NCBI GenBank assembly: GCA_030646915.1
Contig: JAUSKT010000019.1
Location: forward strand, 1 to 50,820
DNA: 50,820 nt
Direction: 5' to 3'
From: a bacterium
GTDB lineage: Bacteria > Patescibacteriota > Minisyncoccia > UBA6257 > 02-FULL-45-10c
This document shows positions 10,637 to 17,906 of this stretch, one piece after another. A program made the translations under genes and the position numbers. The number at the start of each line of letters is the position of its first letter. Positions within the stretch are counted from its first letter, which is position 1. The notes below the pieces were generated by a model that had not been told where the DNA came from, did not search any database, and was given only the letters and a program-made list of their open reading frames with translations.

Positions 10637-11278
10637 ATGGCAGGATTTAAAAAACCAGAAGTTAGCAGCAAACCATCAGGATTGGATTTATTGATTATTG
10701 GAGTTTTAATGGCCTCGTTTATTTCAGTAAGCGGAATTTTAGCTTTTTTATTGACGCCTCTGACAATTTTATACAGGATAAGAGATTTCTTTGCGCCTTT
10801 TTTTGAAAAATATCTTTTAACTTTTGAAATCAGCGCTATATTGCTTTCTATACTTTTTATTTGGGGAATTATTTATATTATTGATAAGACTAAGTATTTT
10901 GAACTTAAAAAAGAGCAGTTTTTGGATATTTTAGGGAAAGGCCATGTTTCCAAGCGCCGTTCCTTAAAGGGCTGGAAGCAGATTTTAGAAAGATTAAAAT
11001 CTTCCGAGCAAAATAGCTGGAAGCTTGCGATTTTGGAAGCTGATCATATTTTAAATGAAATTTTGAAAATGTCAGGTTATCTTGGTCCCAAACTGGAAGA
11101 TAAATTGGATTTGATTACTGCAGCCCAGATTTCAAATATAGACGATATAAATAAAGTCCATAAAATAAGGGATAAGATTGCTACTGACCCAGCTTTTCAG
11201 ATTACAAAAGAAGAAGCTGAGCACATTATTTCAGTTTATAAAAAAGCTTTCGTGGAATTGAATTTAATCAGAGAATAA
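10637..11278 (+). CDS. Hypothetical membrane protein (two TM helices plus helical C-terminal domain)
   Basis: Two hydrophobic segments; ORF follows the inverted repeat. Confidence 0.6.
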   Translation: MAGFKKPEVSSKPSGLDLLIIGVLMASFISVSGILAFLLTPLTILYRIRDFFAPFFEKYLLTFEISAILLSILFIWGIIYIIDKTKYFELKKEQFLDILGKGHVSKRRSLKGWKQILERLKSSEQNSWKLAILEADHILNEILKMSGYLGPKLEDKLDLITAAQISNIDDINKVHKIRDKIATDPAFQITKEEAEHIISVYKKAFVELNLIRE

Positions 11279-11314
11279 ATTAGTATTTGAGCAGTTCTTA
11301 ATAAAGGATATTAA

Positions 11315-11656
11315 GTGAGTCTTAAGCGGGGCTCAGAAGAAGAATTTGAAAAATGGCGGTTAAAAATGCTAAATGCCAAGAGAACGAACATTTTAGAAAG
11401 TTTCGCAGAAGTCTGCCAGTTGCTGGAAAGCGGTTGTTTAGAAGAGAAAGTGGCGGAAAAATTAGCCAAAGTTAAATTAAAAACAAAAATTAAGCTTAAG
11501 GATTTAGGATATCTTGCTCTTGCCATCTCGGCATTTCACGAAAGAGGAGCCCCCTTTAGATTTAATTGGAATAAATTTTGGCAAGGCGAAGATTGGGCTT
11601 TGGATATGGAGTTATCTGAAAAAAGAGTTTTTGATCCATATGGCGAAAAAGAATAA
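11315..11656 (+). CDS. Hypothetical protein (GTG start)
   Basis: AAAGGA Shine-Dalgarno upstream of GTG; terminator downstream. Confidence 0.5.
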   Translation: MSLKRGSEEEFEKWRLKMLNAKRTNILESFAEVCQLLESGCLEEKVAEKLAKVKLKTKIKLKDLGYLALAISAFHERGAPFRFNWNKFWQGEDWALDMELSEKRVFDPYGEKE

Positions 11657-11711
11657 TCCCCATTACGGGGATTTATTTTTTTAGAAATTAGTGATAAAGT
11701 TTATTTAAAAT

Positions 11712-11758
11712 GCGGTGGTAGCTTATCACCGCCTACGGCGGGACCCCGCCAACGGCGG
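11712..11758. repeat. tRNA-Asp 5'-end-like fragment plus CCGCC-type palindrome
   Basis: gcggtggtagctta resembles the tRNA-Asp start gcggtagtagctta; CCGCCtacGGCGGGacCCCGCCaacGGCGG at 11729-11758. Confidence 0.6.
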
Positions 11759-11786
11759 TGGGCGGCGTGAGTATAATTAAAATATT

Positions 11787-11860
11787 GCGGTAGTAGCTTA
11801 GCGGCCTAAAGCGCCTCCCTGTCACGGAGGAGACCGTGGGTTCAAATCCCATCTACCGCG
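11787..11860 (+). tRNA. tRNA-Asp (GTC)
   Basis: Acceptor GCGGTAG/CTACCGC; anticodon arm CCTCC-CTGTCAC-GGAGG; T-arm GTGGG-TTCAAAT-CCCAT; no encoded CCA. Confidence 0.95.
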
Positions 11861-11869
11861 CAAAATTAA

Positions 11870-11893
11870 AACTAGCTTTAAGCTAGTTTTTCT
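11870..11893 (+). terminator. Hairpin AACTAGCTTTAAGCTAGTTTTTC downstream of tRNA-Asp
   Basis: Inverted repeat followed by T-run. Confidence 0.7.
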
Positions 11894-11951
11894 TTGCTTA
11901 AACATCAATAATCCCTTAATATGAAATCAGTTTTTTGAATCAACAAAATTC

Positions 11952-12377
11952 ATGGCAGATCCTAGGTTTGCGCCTTTTGTGGTTGTATTTGTAGTTTCAG
12001 GATCAATTTTTGTAATGGGATTTTCGCTGTTTGTCTGGAAATTAGTGGAAAAATTTAAAAGAATTTATTGGAATTATAAAATAGCCAATTGGCTATATAG
12101 TTTGTGGGAAGATGCTTATCGCGCCGGCTATAATGACAAAATGCTCTATCGCCCTTATTCTTTTTCGGAGAATTTTATTGAACAATCCAGCGTGGTTTCT
12201 GAAATTATCAAGAATGGCTATTTGGAAGGCTATGACGATGGAATTATGCAAAAAGGGCATAAAGTTAATGAGTATAAATATTTCAGGAAAGAAAAATATC
12301 CTCCAGTTTGGGAATATATCCAAAGATTGGTTAAAGATTCAGATGAAAAGATTTTTAGATTAAAAACCCTGCAGTAG
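11952..12377 (+). CDS. Hypothetical membrane protein
   Basis: One N-terminal TM helix. Confidence 0.5.
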   Translation: MADPRFAPFVVVFVVSGSIFVMGFSLFVWKLVEKFKRIYWNYKIANWLYSLWEDAYRAGYNDKMLYRPYSFSENFIEQSSVVSEIIKNGYLEGYDDGIMQKGHKVNEYKYFRKEKYPPVWEYIQRLVKDSDEKIFRLKTLQ

Positions 12378-12384
12378 CGGGGTT

Positions 12385-12840
12385 TTATAATATTCGTTTA
12401 ATCATTACTATTGCCCCCATTTTTCCTGTAACTGAATCCAGATTTTCTTCTGTAATTTTTCCTTGCTTTGAAGACCCGTGGATTAAAGAATTACTGCCTG
12501 CATATAAAGCAACATGTCCAATATAGATTGTTCGTCCGCCAAACAAAGAATCTTCATAATGTCCTTTGCTGCCGCGGAAAAACAGCAAATCTCCAATTTG
12601 TAAATTAGAGATTTGCTGTCCTGAGCTTGCCGAAGGATTTACATTAATTTCCTTTCCTGCCCGGCTTGCCTGCAAAATAGTGCTTCTTTCAATATCTATC
12701 CCGATTTGCTTATAGGCGTATTGGGTAAAAGAAGAGCAATCCAATGCCTTGGGCATATCTTCCGACTTAGCGGCATATTTGTATGGAGTGCCGATTAGAG
12801 ATCGGGCAATATTTAAAATTTGTTCCTGATTTGAATTCAT
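12385..12840 (-). CDS. NlpC/P60-family cysteine peptidase
   Basis: LIGTPYKYAA...LDCSSFTQYAYKQIGI...GDLLFFRG...IGHVALYAG (Cys/His catalytic motifs). Confidence 0.88.
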   Translation of the reverse strand: MNSNQEQILNIARSLIGTPYKYAAKSEDMPKALDCSSFTQYAYKQIGIDIERSTILQASRAGKEINVNPSASSGQQISNLQIGDLLFFRGSKGHYEDSLFGGRTIYIGHVALYAGSNSLIHGSSKQGKITEENLDSVTGKMGAIVMIKRIL

Positions 12841-12866
12841 ATATATTTTCTATTATAGTATGAAAC

Positions 12867-12942
12867 AGCGGGGTAGAGCAGTAGTTAGCTCGCCTGGCTC
12901 ATAACCAGGAGGCCGTTGGTGCAAATCCAACCCCCGCGACCA
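12867..12942 (+). tRNA. tRNA with CAT anticodon, probably initiator tRNA-fMet; CCA encoded
   Basis: A1-G72 mismatch with GCGGGG/CCCCGC acceptor; CCTGG-CTCATAA-CCAGG; GTTGG-TGCAAAT-CCAAC; ACCA 3' end. Confidence 0.85.
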
Positions 12943-12987
12943 CGCAAAATAAAAATCCAGCCAAAAGGCTGGATTTTTATCGCGTGG
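12940..12987 (+). terminator. Long hairpin incorporating the tRNA CCA end: CCACGC-aaa-ATAAAAATCCAGCC-aaaa-GGCTGGATTTTTAT-c-GCGTGG
   Basis: Direct complementarity. Confidence 0.7.
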
Positions 12988-13053
12988 CGAGCCATAGGGC
13001 GAGACTCTTTGCGTGAGCCCCGCGATGAAATCATTGATTTCATTTTGCGGGGC
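12983..13053 (-). repeat. Bulged palindromic element, intergenic copy (related to the pheS insertion)
   Basis: Reverse complement GCCCCGC-AAA-ATGAAATC..GATTTCAT-C-GCGGGGCTCACGCAAAGAGTCTCGCC aligns with 15188-15239. Confidence 0.8.
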
Positions 13054-13079
13054 AATGTGATATAAATATTAAAAAATAT

Positions 13080-13337
13080 ATGTATTATGTTTATGTTTTA
13101 GAGAATCAGGATGATAAAAGTTTTTATATAGGATTTACGATTGATTTGAGGCGACGGATTTCGGAACATAATGATGGTAGAGGCGGCAGAACCACCAGCT
13201 TAAAAAAGCATTGGAAAATTATTTATTTTGAAGGCTATTTAAATAAGTCAGATGCTTTGGGGCGTGAGAAATTTTTAAAAGGGGGTTCTGGAAGAAAATA
13301 TTTGAATAAGCAGTTAAGACATTATTTTAGTTTTTAA
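13080..13337 (+). CDS. GIY-YIG nuclease family protein
   Basis: YYVYVLENQDDKSFYIGFTIDLRRRISEHNDG. Confidence 0.9.
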   Translation: MYYVYVLENQDDKSFYIGFTIDLRRRISEHNDGRGGRTTSLKKHWKIIYFEGYLNKSDALGREKFLKGGSGRKYLNKQLRHYFSF

Positions 13338-13429
13338 CATCCTGATTCTCTGCCGCATATTTTAACAAAAAAATACTCGAAAAGATATTTTTTGAATTTT
13401 ATCTTCATTTATTTTATATTGATATAGTC

Positions 13430-13501
13430 GCCTGTGTAGCTCAGTGGTAGAGCGAGGTCTTCATAAGGCCGAGGTCGCAGGTTCGATCCCTGCCACAGGC
13501 A
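13430..13501 (+). tRNA. tRNA with CAT anticodon (elongator Met or Ile2)
   Basis: GCCTGTG/CACAGGC acceptor; D-arm GCTCAGTGGTAGAGC; loop TTCATAA; T-arm GCAGG-TTCGATC-CCTGC. Confidence 0.9.
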
Positions 13502-13545
13502 CATTGAACAAGGCTTTAGGTTGCCTTATAATTTAAAAATCAGAA

Positions 13546-14163
13546 ATGAGGCGTTATTTTGGCACATTGGCAGTTTTAATTTTTTCCGGCATTGGCCTTT
13601 ATTTAGTCTTTAATAAGGAGAATGTTTCCAGCTATCGATTTCCCAACTCCTTAAATTTAAAAGGCCGGGAAATTGTTTCAAATTTGAGGGGTTTTACCAG
13701 CAGTTTAGCGAGCAGCACTCTTGCTGTAACTTCTGGAGCAAAGGATAAATTAATCAGCCAAATCAGCAAAAAAAGTGAAGAGTTATTTTCTAGGGCCGTA
13801 GAAGGGGCAAAGACTCAAGCTTTTAATCTGGTAAAACAGGAGGTCAATAAAAATGTTGATAATTTAGGCCAAAATTTTGGCATTAGCTTAGGGGGCTCTA
13901 ATTCAGAAGTTCCTTCCCCCATAACTTTTGCAATAAAAATTAATCAGCCTGCATATTTTACTGTTAAAAATACCGAATCAACAGCAGTAGAATATGAAAT
14001 AGATTGGCAGGATAATTTAAAGGATAGCGGGCAATTAAGCGCTAACACGGGGAAAACCCTGTCTCATCAATGGAAGAACCCCGGAATTTATGAACCAATA
14101 TTTAAAATTATAAAAAAAGACGGACAATCAGAAGAACACAAAGTAGTTATTTCTATATTTTAA
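13546..14163 (+). CDS. Hypothetical exported protein with PKD-like C-terminal domain
   Basis: N-terminal TM; YEIDWQDNLKDSGQLSANTGKTLSHQWKNPGIYEPIFKI. Confidence 0.55.
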   Translation: MRRYFGTLAVLIFSGIGLYLVFNKENVSSYRFPNSLNLKGREIVSNLRGFTSSLASSTLAVTSGAKDKLISQISKKSEELFSRAVEGAKTQAFNLVKQEVNKNVDNLGQNFGISLGGSNSEVPSPITFAIKINQPAYFTVKNTESTAVEYEIDWQDNLKDSGQLSANTGKTLSHQWKNPGIYEPIFKIIKKDGQSEEHKVVISIF

Positions 14164-14169
14164 TTTATG

Positions 14170-14312
14170 CCAGGTAGTAGAACTGCGACTAGAATTTAAC
14201 TAAATCAATTCGCGTTATGTATCTAGATTAAATATGTTGGTATTAATATAATAGTTTGTCATAATTAAATAATGTTAAATTCTGCGAATTGCATCGCAGT
14301 TTCACTACCTGG
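14170..14312 (+). promoter_or_regulatory. Structured pheS leader with closing stem and pseudoknot-capable internal helices
   Basis: CCAGGTAGTagAACTGCGA (14170-14188)/TCGCAGTTtcACTACCTGG (14294-14312); B/B' and C/C' pairings in B-C-B'-C' order. Confidence 0.6.
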
Positions 14313-14313
14313 T

Positions 14314-15477
14314 ATGTTAGAAGATTTAAAAAAACTAAAAACTGAAGCTCAAAAATTCTTAAAAGAAGTTAAAGATTCCAAAGAATTGGAAAATTTGAGA
14401 GTTAAATATTTAGGCAGAAAAGGGGAGCTGAATAAATTTTTTGATGTTTTAAAAAGCCTGTCTCTTGAAGAAAAGCGGAAATTTGCGCCTCCGCTTCAAA
14501 AATTAAAAAAAGAATTGGAAGAAATTTTGGATAAGAAAATTTCTGAACTTAGCCAATCTTTAAAATCTTCCGGCGGATTGGATATTACGATGCCAGGAAA
14601 GAAAATGTCCATGGGGCATTTGCATCCGCTGACAATTGTTGAAAAAGAAATCAGAGAAATTTTTAAAGCAATGAATTTTTCTGTAGTTGAAGGTCCGGAA
14701 GTGGAATCCGAATACTATAATTTTGACGCTTTAAATATTCCCAAAAGCCATCCAGCAAGAGATATGTGGGATACTTTCTGGTTACGAAGTAACCAGAAAC
14801 AATTGACAATTGACAATAAACAAATAACCAGCGGTAAAAGGTCAAATGTCAAAGGTCAAATGTTATTAAGGACTCATACCAGCCCAGTTCAGATCCGATA
14901 CATGGAACAGCATAAGCCCCCATTTCAAATAATTGTTCCCGGCAGAGTATTTCGTTTTGAAGCTACTGATGCCTCCCATGAAATCAATTTTTATCAGGTT
15001 GAGGGCTTAATGGTCGGGAAAGATGTGAATTTAGCGAATTTTAAATTTGTCATCCAGGAATTTTTTCAGAGGCTTTTTAAGAAAAATCTTAAAATCCGGC
15101 TTCGGCCAAGTTACTTTCCATTTGTTGAGCCCGGCTTAGAAGTGGATGTGCAATGCATCAGATGTGAGGGAACTGGAAGATTAGACGGCCCCGTAAAATC
15201 TGCTTCGCAGATCACGGGGCTCACTCAAAAGGGCTTGCCACGAGGGGGCGAAGCCCCTTTTCGTGGCTGTAATCTTTGCAAGGAATCCGGTTGGCTGGAA
15301 GTAATGGGCGCTGGAATGGTTCATCCGAGAGTTTTTGAGTCCGCGGGATATAATCCAAAAGATTTGCAAGGATTTGCTTTTGGTTTGGGATTAGAAAGAA
15401 TCGCCATGATTAAATATAATATTCCAGACATCCGCTTATTTTATTCCGGAGATTTAAGATTTATAAGACAGTTCTAA
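14314..15477 (+). CDS. pheS: Phenylalanyl-tRNA synthetase alpha subunit with repeat-encoded insertions
   Basis: KYLGRKGELNKFF; GPEVESEYYNFDALNIPKSHPARDMWDTFWL; GLGLERIAMIKYNIPDIRLFYSGDLRFIRQF. Start moved downstream of the leader (ATG 14314). Confidence 0.95.
   Translation: MLEDLKKLKTEAQKFLKEVKDSKELENLRVKYLGRKGELNKFFDVLKSLSLEEKRKFAPPLQKLKKELEEILDKKISELSQSLKSSGGLDITMPGKKMSMGHLHPLTIVEKEIREIFKAMNFSVVEGPEVESEYYNFDALNIPKSHPARDMWDTFWLRSNQKQLTIDNKQITSGKRSNVKGQMLLRTHTSPVQIRYMEQHKPPFQIIVPGRVFRFEATDASHEINFYQVEGLMVGKDVNLANFKFVIQEFFQRLFKKNLKIRLRPSYFPFVEPGLEVDVQCIRCEGTGRLDGPVKSASQITGLTQKGLPRGGEAPFRGCNLCKESGWLEVMGAGMVHPRVFESAGYNPKDLQGFAFGLGLERIAMIKYNIPDIRLFYSGDLRFIRQF
14775..14866. repeat. In-frame hairpin TTTCTGGTTAC-gaa-GTAACCAGAAA followed by acaattg and ggtcaaa/tgtcaaa heptads in pheS
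   Basis: Direct reading; encodes RSNQKQLTIDNKQITSGKRSNVKGQM. Confidence 0.8.
15188..15267. repeat. Two opposed copies of the bulged palindromic element, in frame in pheS
   Basis: 15188-15220 GCCCCGT-AAA-ATCTGC-ttc-GCAGAT-C-ACGGGGC; reverse complement of 15237-15267 is GCCACGA-AAA-GGGGC-ttc-GCCCC-C-TCGTGGC. Confidence 0.85.
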
Positions 15478-15484
15478 TAATAGA

Positions 15485-17482
15485 ATGAAATTTTCTTTTT
15501 CTTTAATTAAAAAATTAGCGCCTGGCAAATACACCAAATCCGAATTGGTTGAAAAGTTTAATTTGCATTTGTTTGAAACCGTAGATTTAGGAGGCGATGC
15601 TTTGGAAATTGTAGTTTCGCCGAACCGTTTCAGCGATGCTGCGTCTCATCTGGGGATTGCGATGGAAACAGCGGCTATTTTTGGAACTAAATTATCAGAT
15701 CCTAATTCGGGCGAGTTGAAATTTAATTCAAAAAGTCCGGGAGTTTTTCGGGTAAATATCCAGGATAAGAAATTAAGCAGGCGGTATTTGGCTGGTTATG
15801 TTTCCGAGGTTAAAATTGCTTCTTCTCCGATTTGGTTGAAAGAAATTTTGGAAACCTGCGGGCTTCGTTCAATTAATAATGTCGTTGATATTATGAATTA
15901 TGTAATGCTGAAAACCGGCCAGCCAATGCATGCTTTTGACGCGGATAAGGTTTCCGGAGGAATCGTTGTTCGGAAAGCAAAAAAAGGAGAAAAAATTGAT
16001 ACAATTGATAACCAGACTTTTTCTTTAGATAAAGAAATGCTGGTGATTGCGGACGCTAAAAAGAATCTGGCGATTGCCGGCATTAAGGGCGGAAAAAATA
16101 GTGAAATTGATTCTAATACCAAAAGAATTTTGGTTGAATCAGCTAATTTTGACAGCGCCAGCATTTATGACACTTCCAAAAAATTAGGATTGCGGACAGA
16201 CGCTTCGGTGAGATTTTCTCACAATCTTAGTCCAGAACTTGCTGAATTGGGAATAAAAACTGCCTTGGATTTGCTCCAAAAATTTGCCGGAGGGAAAATT
16301 CATCCCTATATTGATGTTTATCCAAAAAAACAATCTAAAAAATTATTACGGCTGGATATTGATAAAATGGCAAGTTTAATCGGGAAAGATTTAAAAGAAA
16401 AAGAAGTTGTAAATTTACTGAGCCAGCTGGGCTTTTCCGCCAAAGGCGGATTCGCCTCAGGAGGAAAAAAGCAAGGCAAGAATATAGAAGTTCCGGCTTT
16501 GCGGACGGACATTAACGATTCGGAAGATTTAGCAGAAGAGGTGGCGAGGCTGATTGGTTACAATAATTTAATTGCAAAGCCTCCTGCGGTTGCTTTAGGA
16601 TTCGCAGCCGAAGAAGAATTAATTTTGCTTAAAGACAGAATTAGGAATTTTTTGGCTGGAGCGGGGTTTAGTGAAGTTTATAATTATTCACTAATTTCCA
16701 AAGAAGATTTGGCCTTGGGGCCGGTAAAGATTTTTGGAAGCGGAGATGGCGTATTACTAGCAAATCCTATGAGCCGGCAATTGGCAGTGTTAAGAGACAG
16801 CCTTTCGCCTGGATTACTGAAAAACTTAAAAGATAATTTAAGATTTTTTGAAGAAGTCAGAATTTTTGAAATTGGCAATGTTTTCAGCCAGTCAAAAACC
16901 GGAACAGACGAAAAAACTCTTTTGGGGATTGCATTGGCGTCAAAAAATGCAGTTTTAGAATTGAAGGGATTACTAGATATTTTATTGGAGAAATTGGGGT
17001 TGGTGGATTATTTTTTGCCGGATTTAAATTATGACAATAAGCTTTTGAAAACTGGGGAGTCTTTAAGAATTGAAACTGGCGATCACAAAGTTTTGGGGTA
17101 TATGGGGTCGGTCCATGGAGTTAAAGGCGCAATTTTAGAATTAGATCTGGGAAAATTATTAAAATTAGTTGACGAAGAAAAAGAATACGAACCGCTTTCA
17201 AAATTTCCTTCCGTAATGAGGGATATTTCGATTTTAGCAGATAATCAAATTAGAGTTGGGGAAATTCTGGCAATGATTCAACGCATTAGTCTGAAATTAG
17301 TAGAAGATGTAGATTTGATTGATTGGTATCAAGATGAAAAATTAGGAGATAATAAAAAAAGTTTAACCTTTCGGATTGTTTTTCGCGCAGAAGACAGGAC
17401 TTTAACTGACCAGGAAGTGGATCGGGAAATGGCTGCAATTAATCAAATTTTAATTAATAAGTTTGATGTAGAATTAAGGTAA
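15485..17482 (+). CDS. pheT: Phenylalanyl-tRNA synthetase beta subunit
   Basis: B3/4 and B5 domain motifs; NNVVDIMNYVMLKTGQPMHAFD; C-terminal FDX-ACB domain; follows pheS. Confidence 0.95.
   Translation: MKFSFSLIKKLAPGKYTKSELVEKFNLHLFETVDLGGDALEIVVSPNRFSDAASHLGIAMETAAIFGTKLSDPNSGELKFNSKSPGVFRVNIQDKKLSRRYLAGYVSEVKIASSPIWLKEILETCGLRSINNVVDIMNYVMLKTGQPMHAFDADKVSGGIVVRKAKKGEKIDTIDNQTFSLDKEMLVIADAKKNLAIAGIKGGKNSEIDSNTKRILVESANFDSASIYDTSKKLGLRTDASVRFSHNLSPELAELGIKTALDLLQKFAGGKIHPYIDVYPKKQSKKLLRLDIDKMASLIGKDLKEKEVVNLLSQLGFSAKGGFASGGKKQGKNIEVPALRTDINDSEDLAEEVARLIGYNNLIAKPPAVALGFAAEEELILLKDRIRNFLAGAGFSEVYNYSLISKEDLALGPVKIFGSGDGVLLANPMSRQLAVLRDSLSPGLLKNLKDNLRFFEEVRIFEIGNVFSQSKTGTDEKTLLGIALASKNAVLELKGLLDILLEKLGLVDYFLPDLNYDNKLLKTGESLRIETGDHKVLGYMGSVHGVKGAILELDLGKLLKLVDEEKEYEPLSKFPSVMRDISILADNQIRVGEILAMIQRISLKLVEDVDLIDWYQDEKLGDNKKSLTFRIVFRAEDRTLTDQEVDREMAAINQILINKFDVELR
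16437..16464. repeat. CCGCC-family palindrome in pheT: CCGCCaaaGGCGgattCGCCtcaGGAGG
   Basis: Same segment layout as the gatA and 11729 copies. Confidence 0.65.
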
Positions 17483-17498
17483 TTATTTTTTAAATACT

Positions 17499-17825
17499 AT
17501 GGATAAATTTGAAAACGGCATTCCTAAAATAGAACATTTAACGCCTCATTCTGAAGAACTTAATAAGCTGGAAGAAAAAGCAGTGCAATATTTGACGCAG
17601 CGGACTTTATATAAAGAAGATTCAATAAAGGGATTAGAAAAAGCCATGCAGTTGGAAGATGTGGACAATATCCTTTATTTTAGGAATGAAATTAAAAAAT
17701 CAGAAGAAGAAATTGAAAGCGGAAAAGGATTATTGAAGGCTATAGATGAGCGGCGAAAGGGTTATAATGTTGCCCAGCAGCTTTCTAAAGAAGCCAGTAA
17801 AGATTTTAAAGATAAAAAAGATTGA
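17499..17825 (+). CDS. Hypothetical coiled-coil protein
   Basis: Charged helical ORF between pheT and gyrB. Confidence 0.5.
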   Translation: MDKFENGIPKIEHLTPHSEELNKLEEKAVQYLTQRTLYKEDSIKGLEKAMQLEDVDNILYFRNEIKKSEEEIESGKGLLKAIDERRKGYNVAQQLSKEASKDFKDKKD

Positions 17826-17906
17826 TTTTTTGTTTGCTTTTGGGATAGGAATTTGCTATAGTTTAAATATAAAAAGCGGAGGCTTTTTTAGTTTGGGGAA
17901 TATATT

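Noticed and set aside
11019-11030. GGAAGCTTGCGA match to the double-hairpin linker
   Set aside because: Inside a coding sequence (SWKLAILEADH) with no flanking hairpins and no further match; chance.
14170-14312. T-box riboswitch for pheS
   Set aside because: No AGGGUGGNACCGCG T-box bulge and no terminator/antiterminator with U-run before the start codon.
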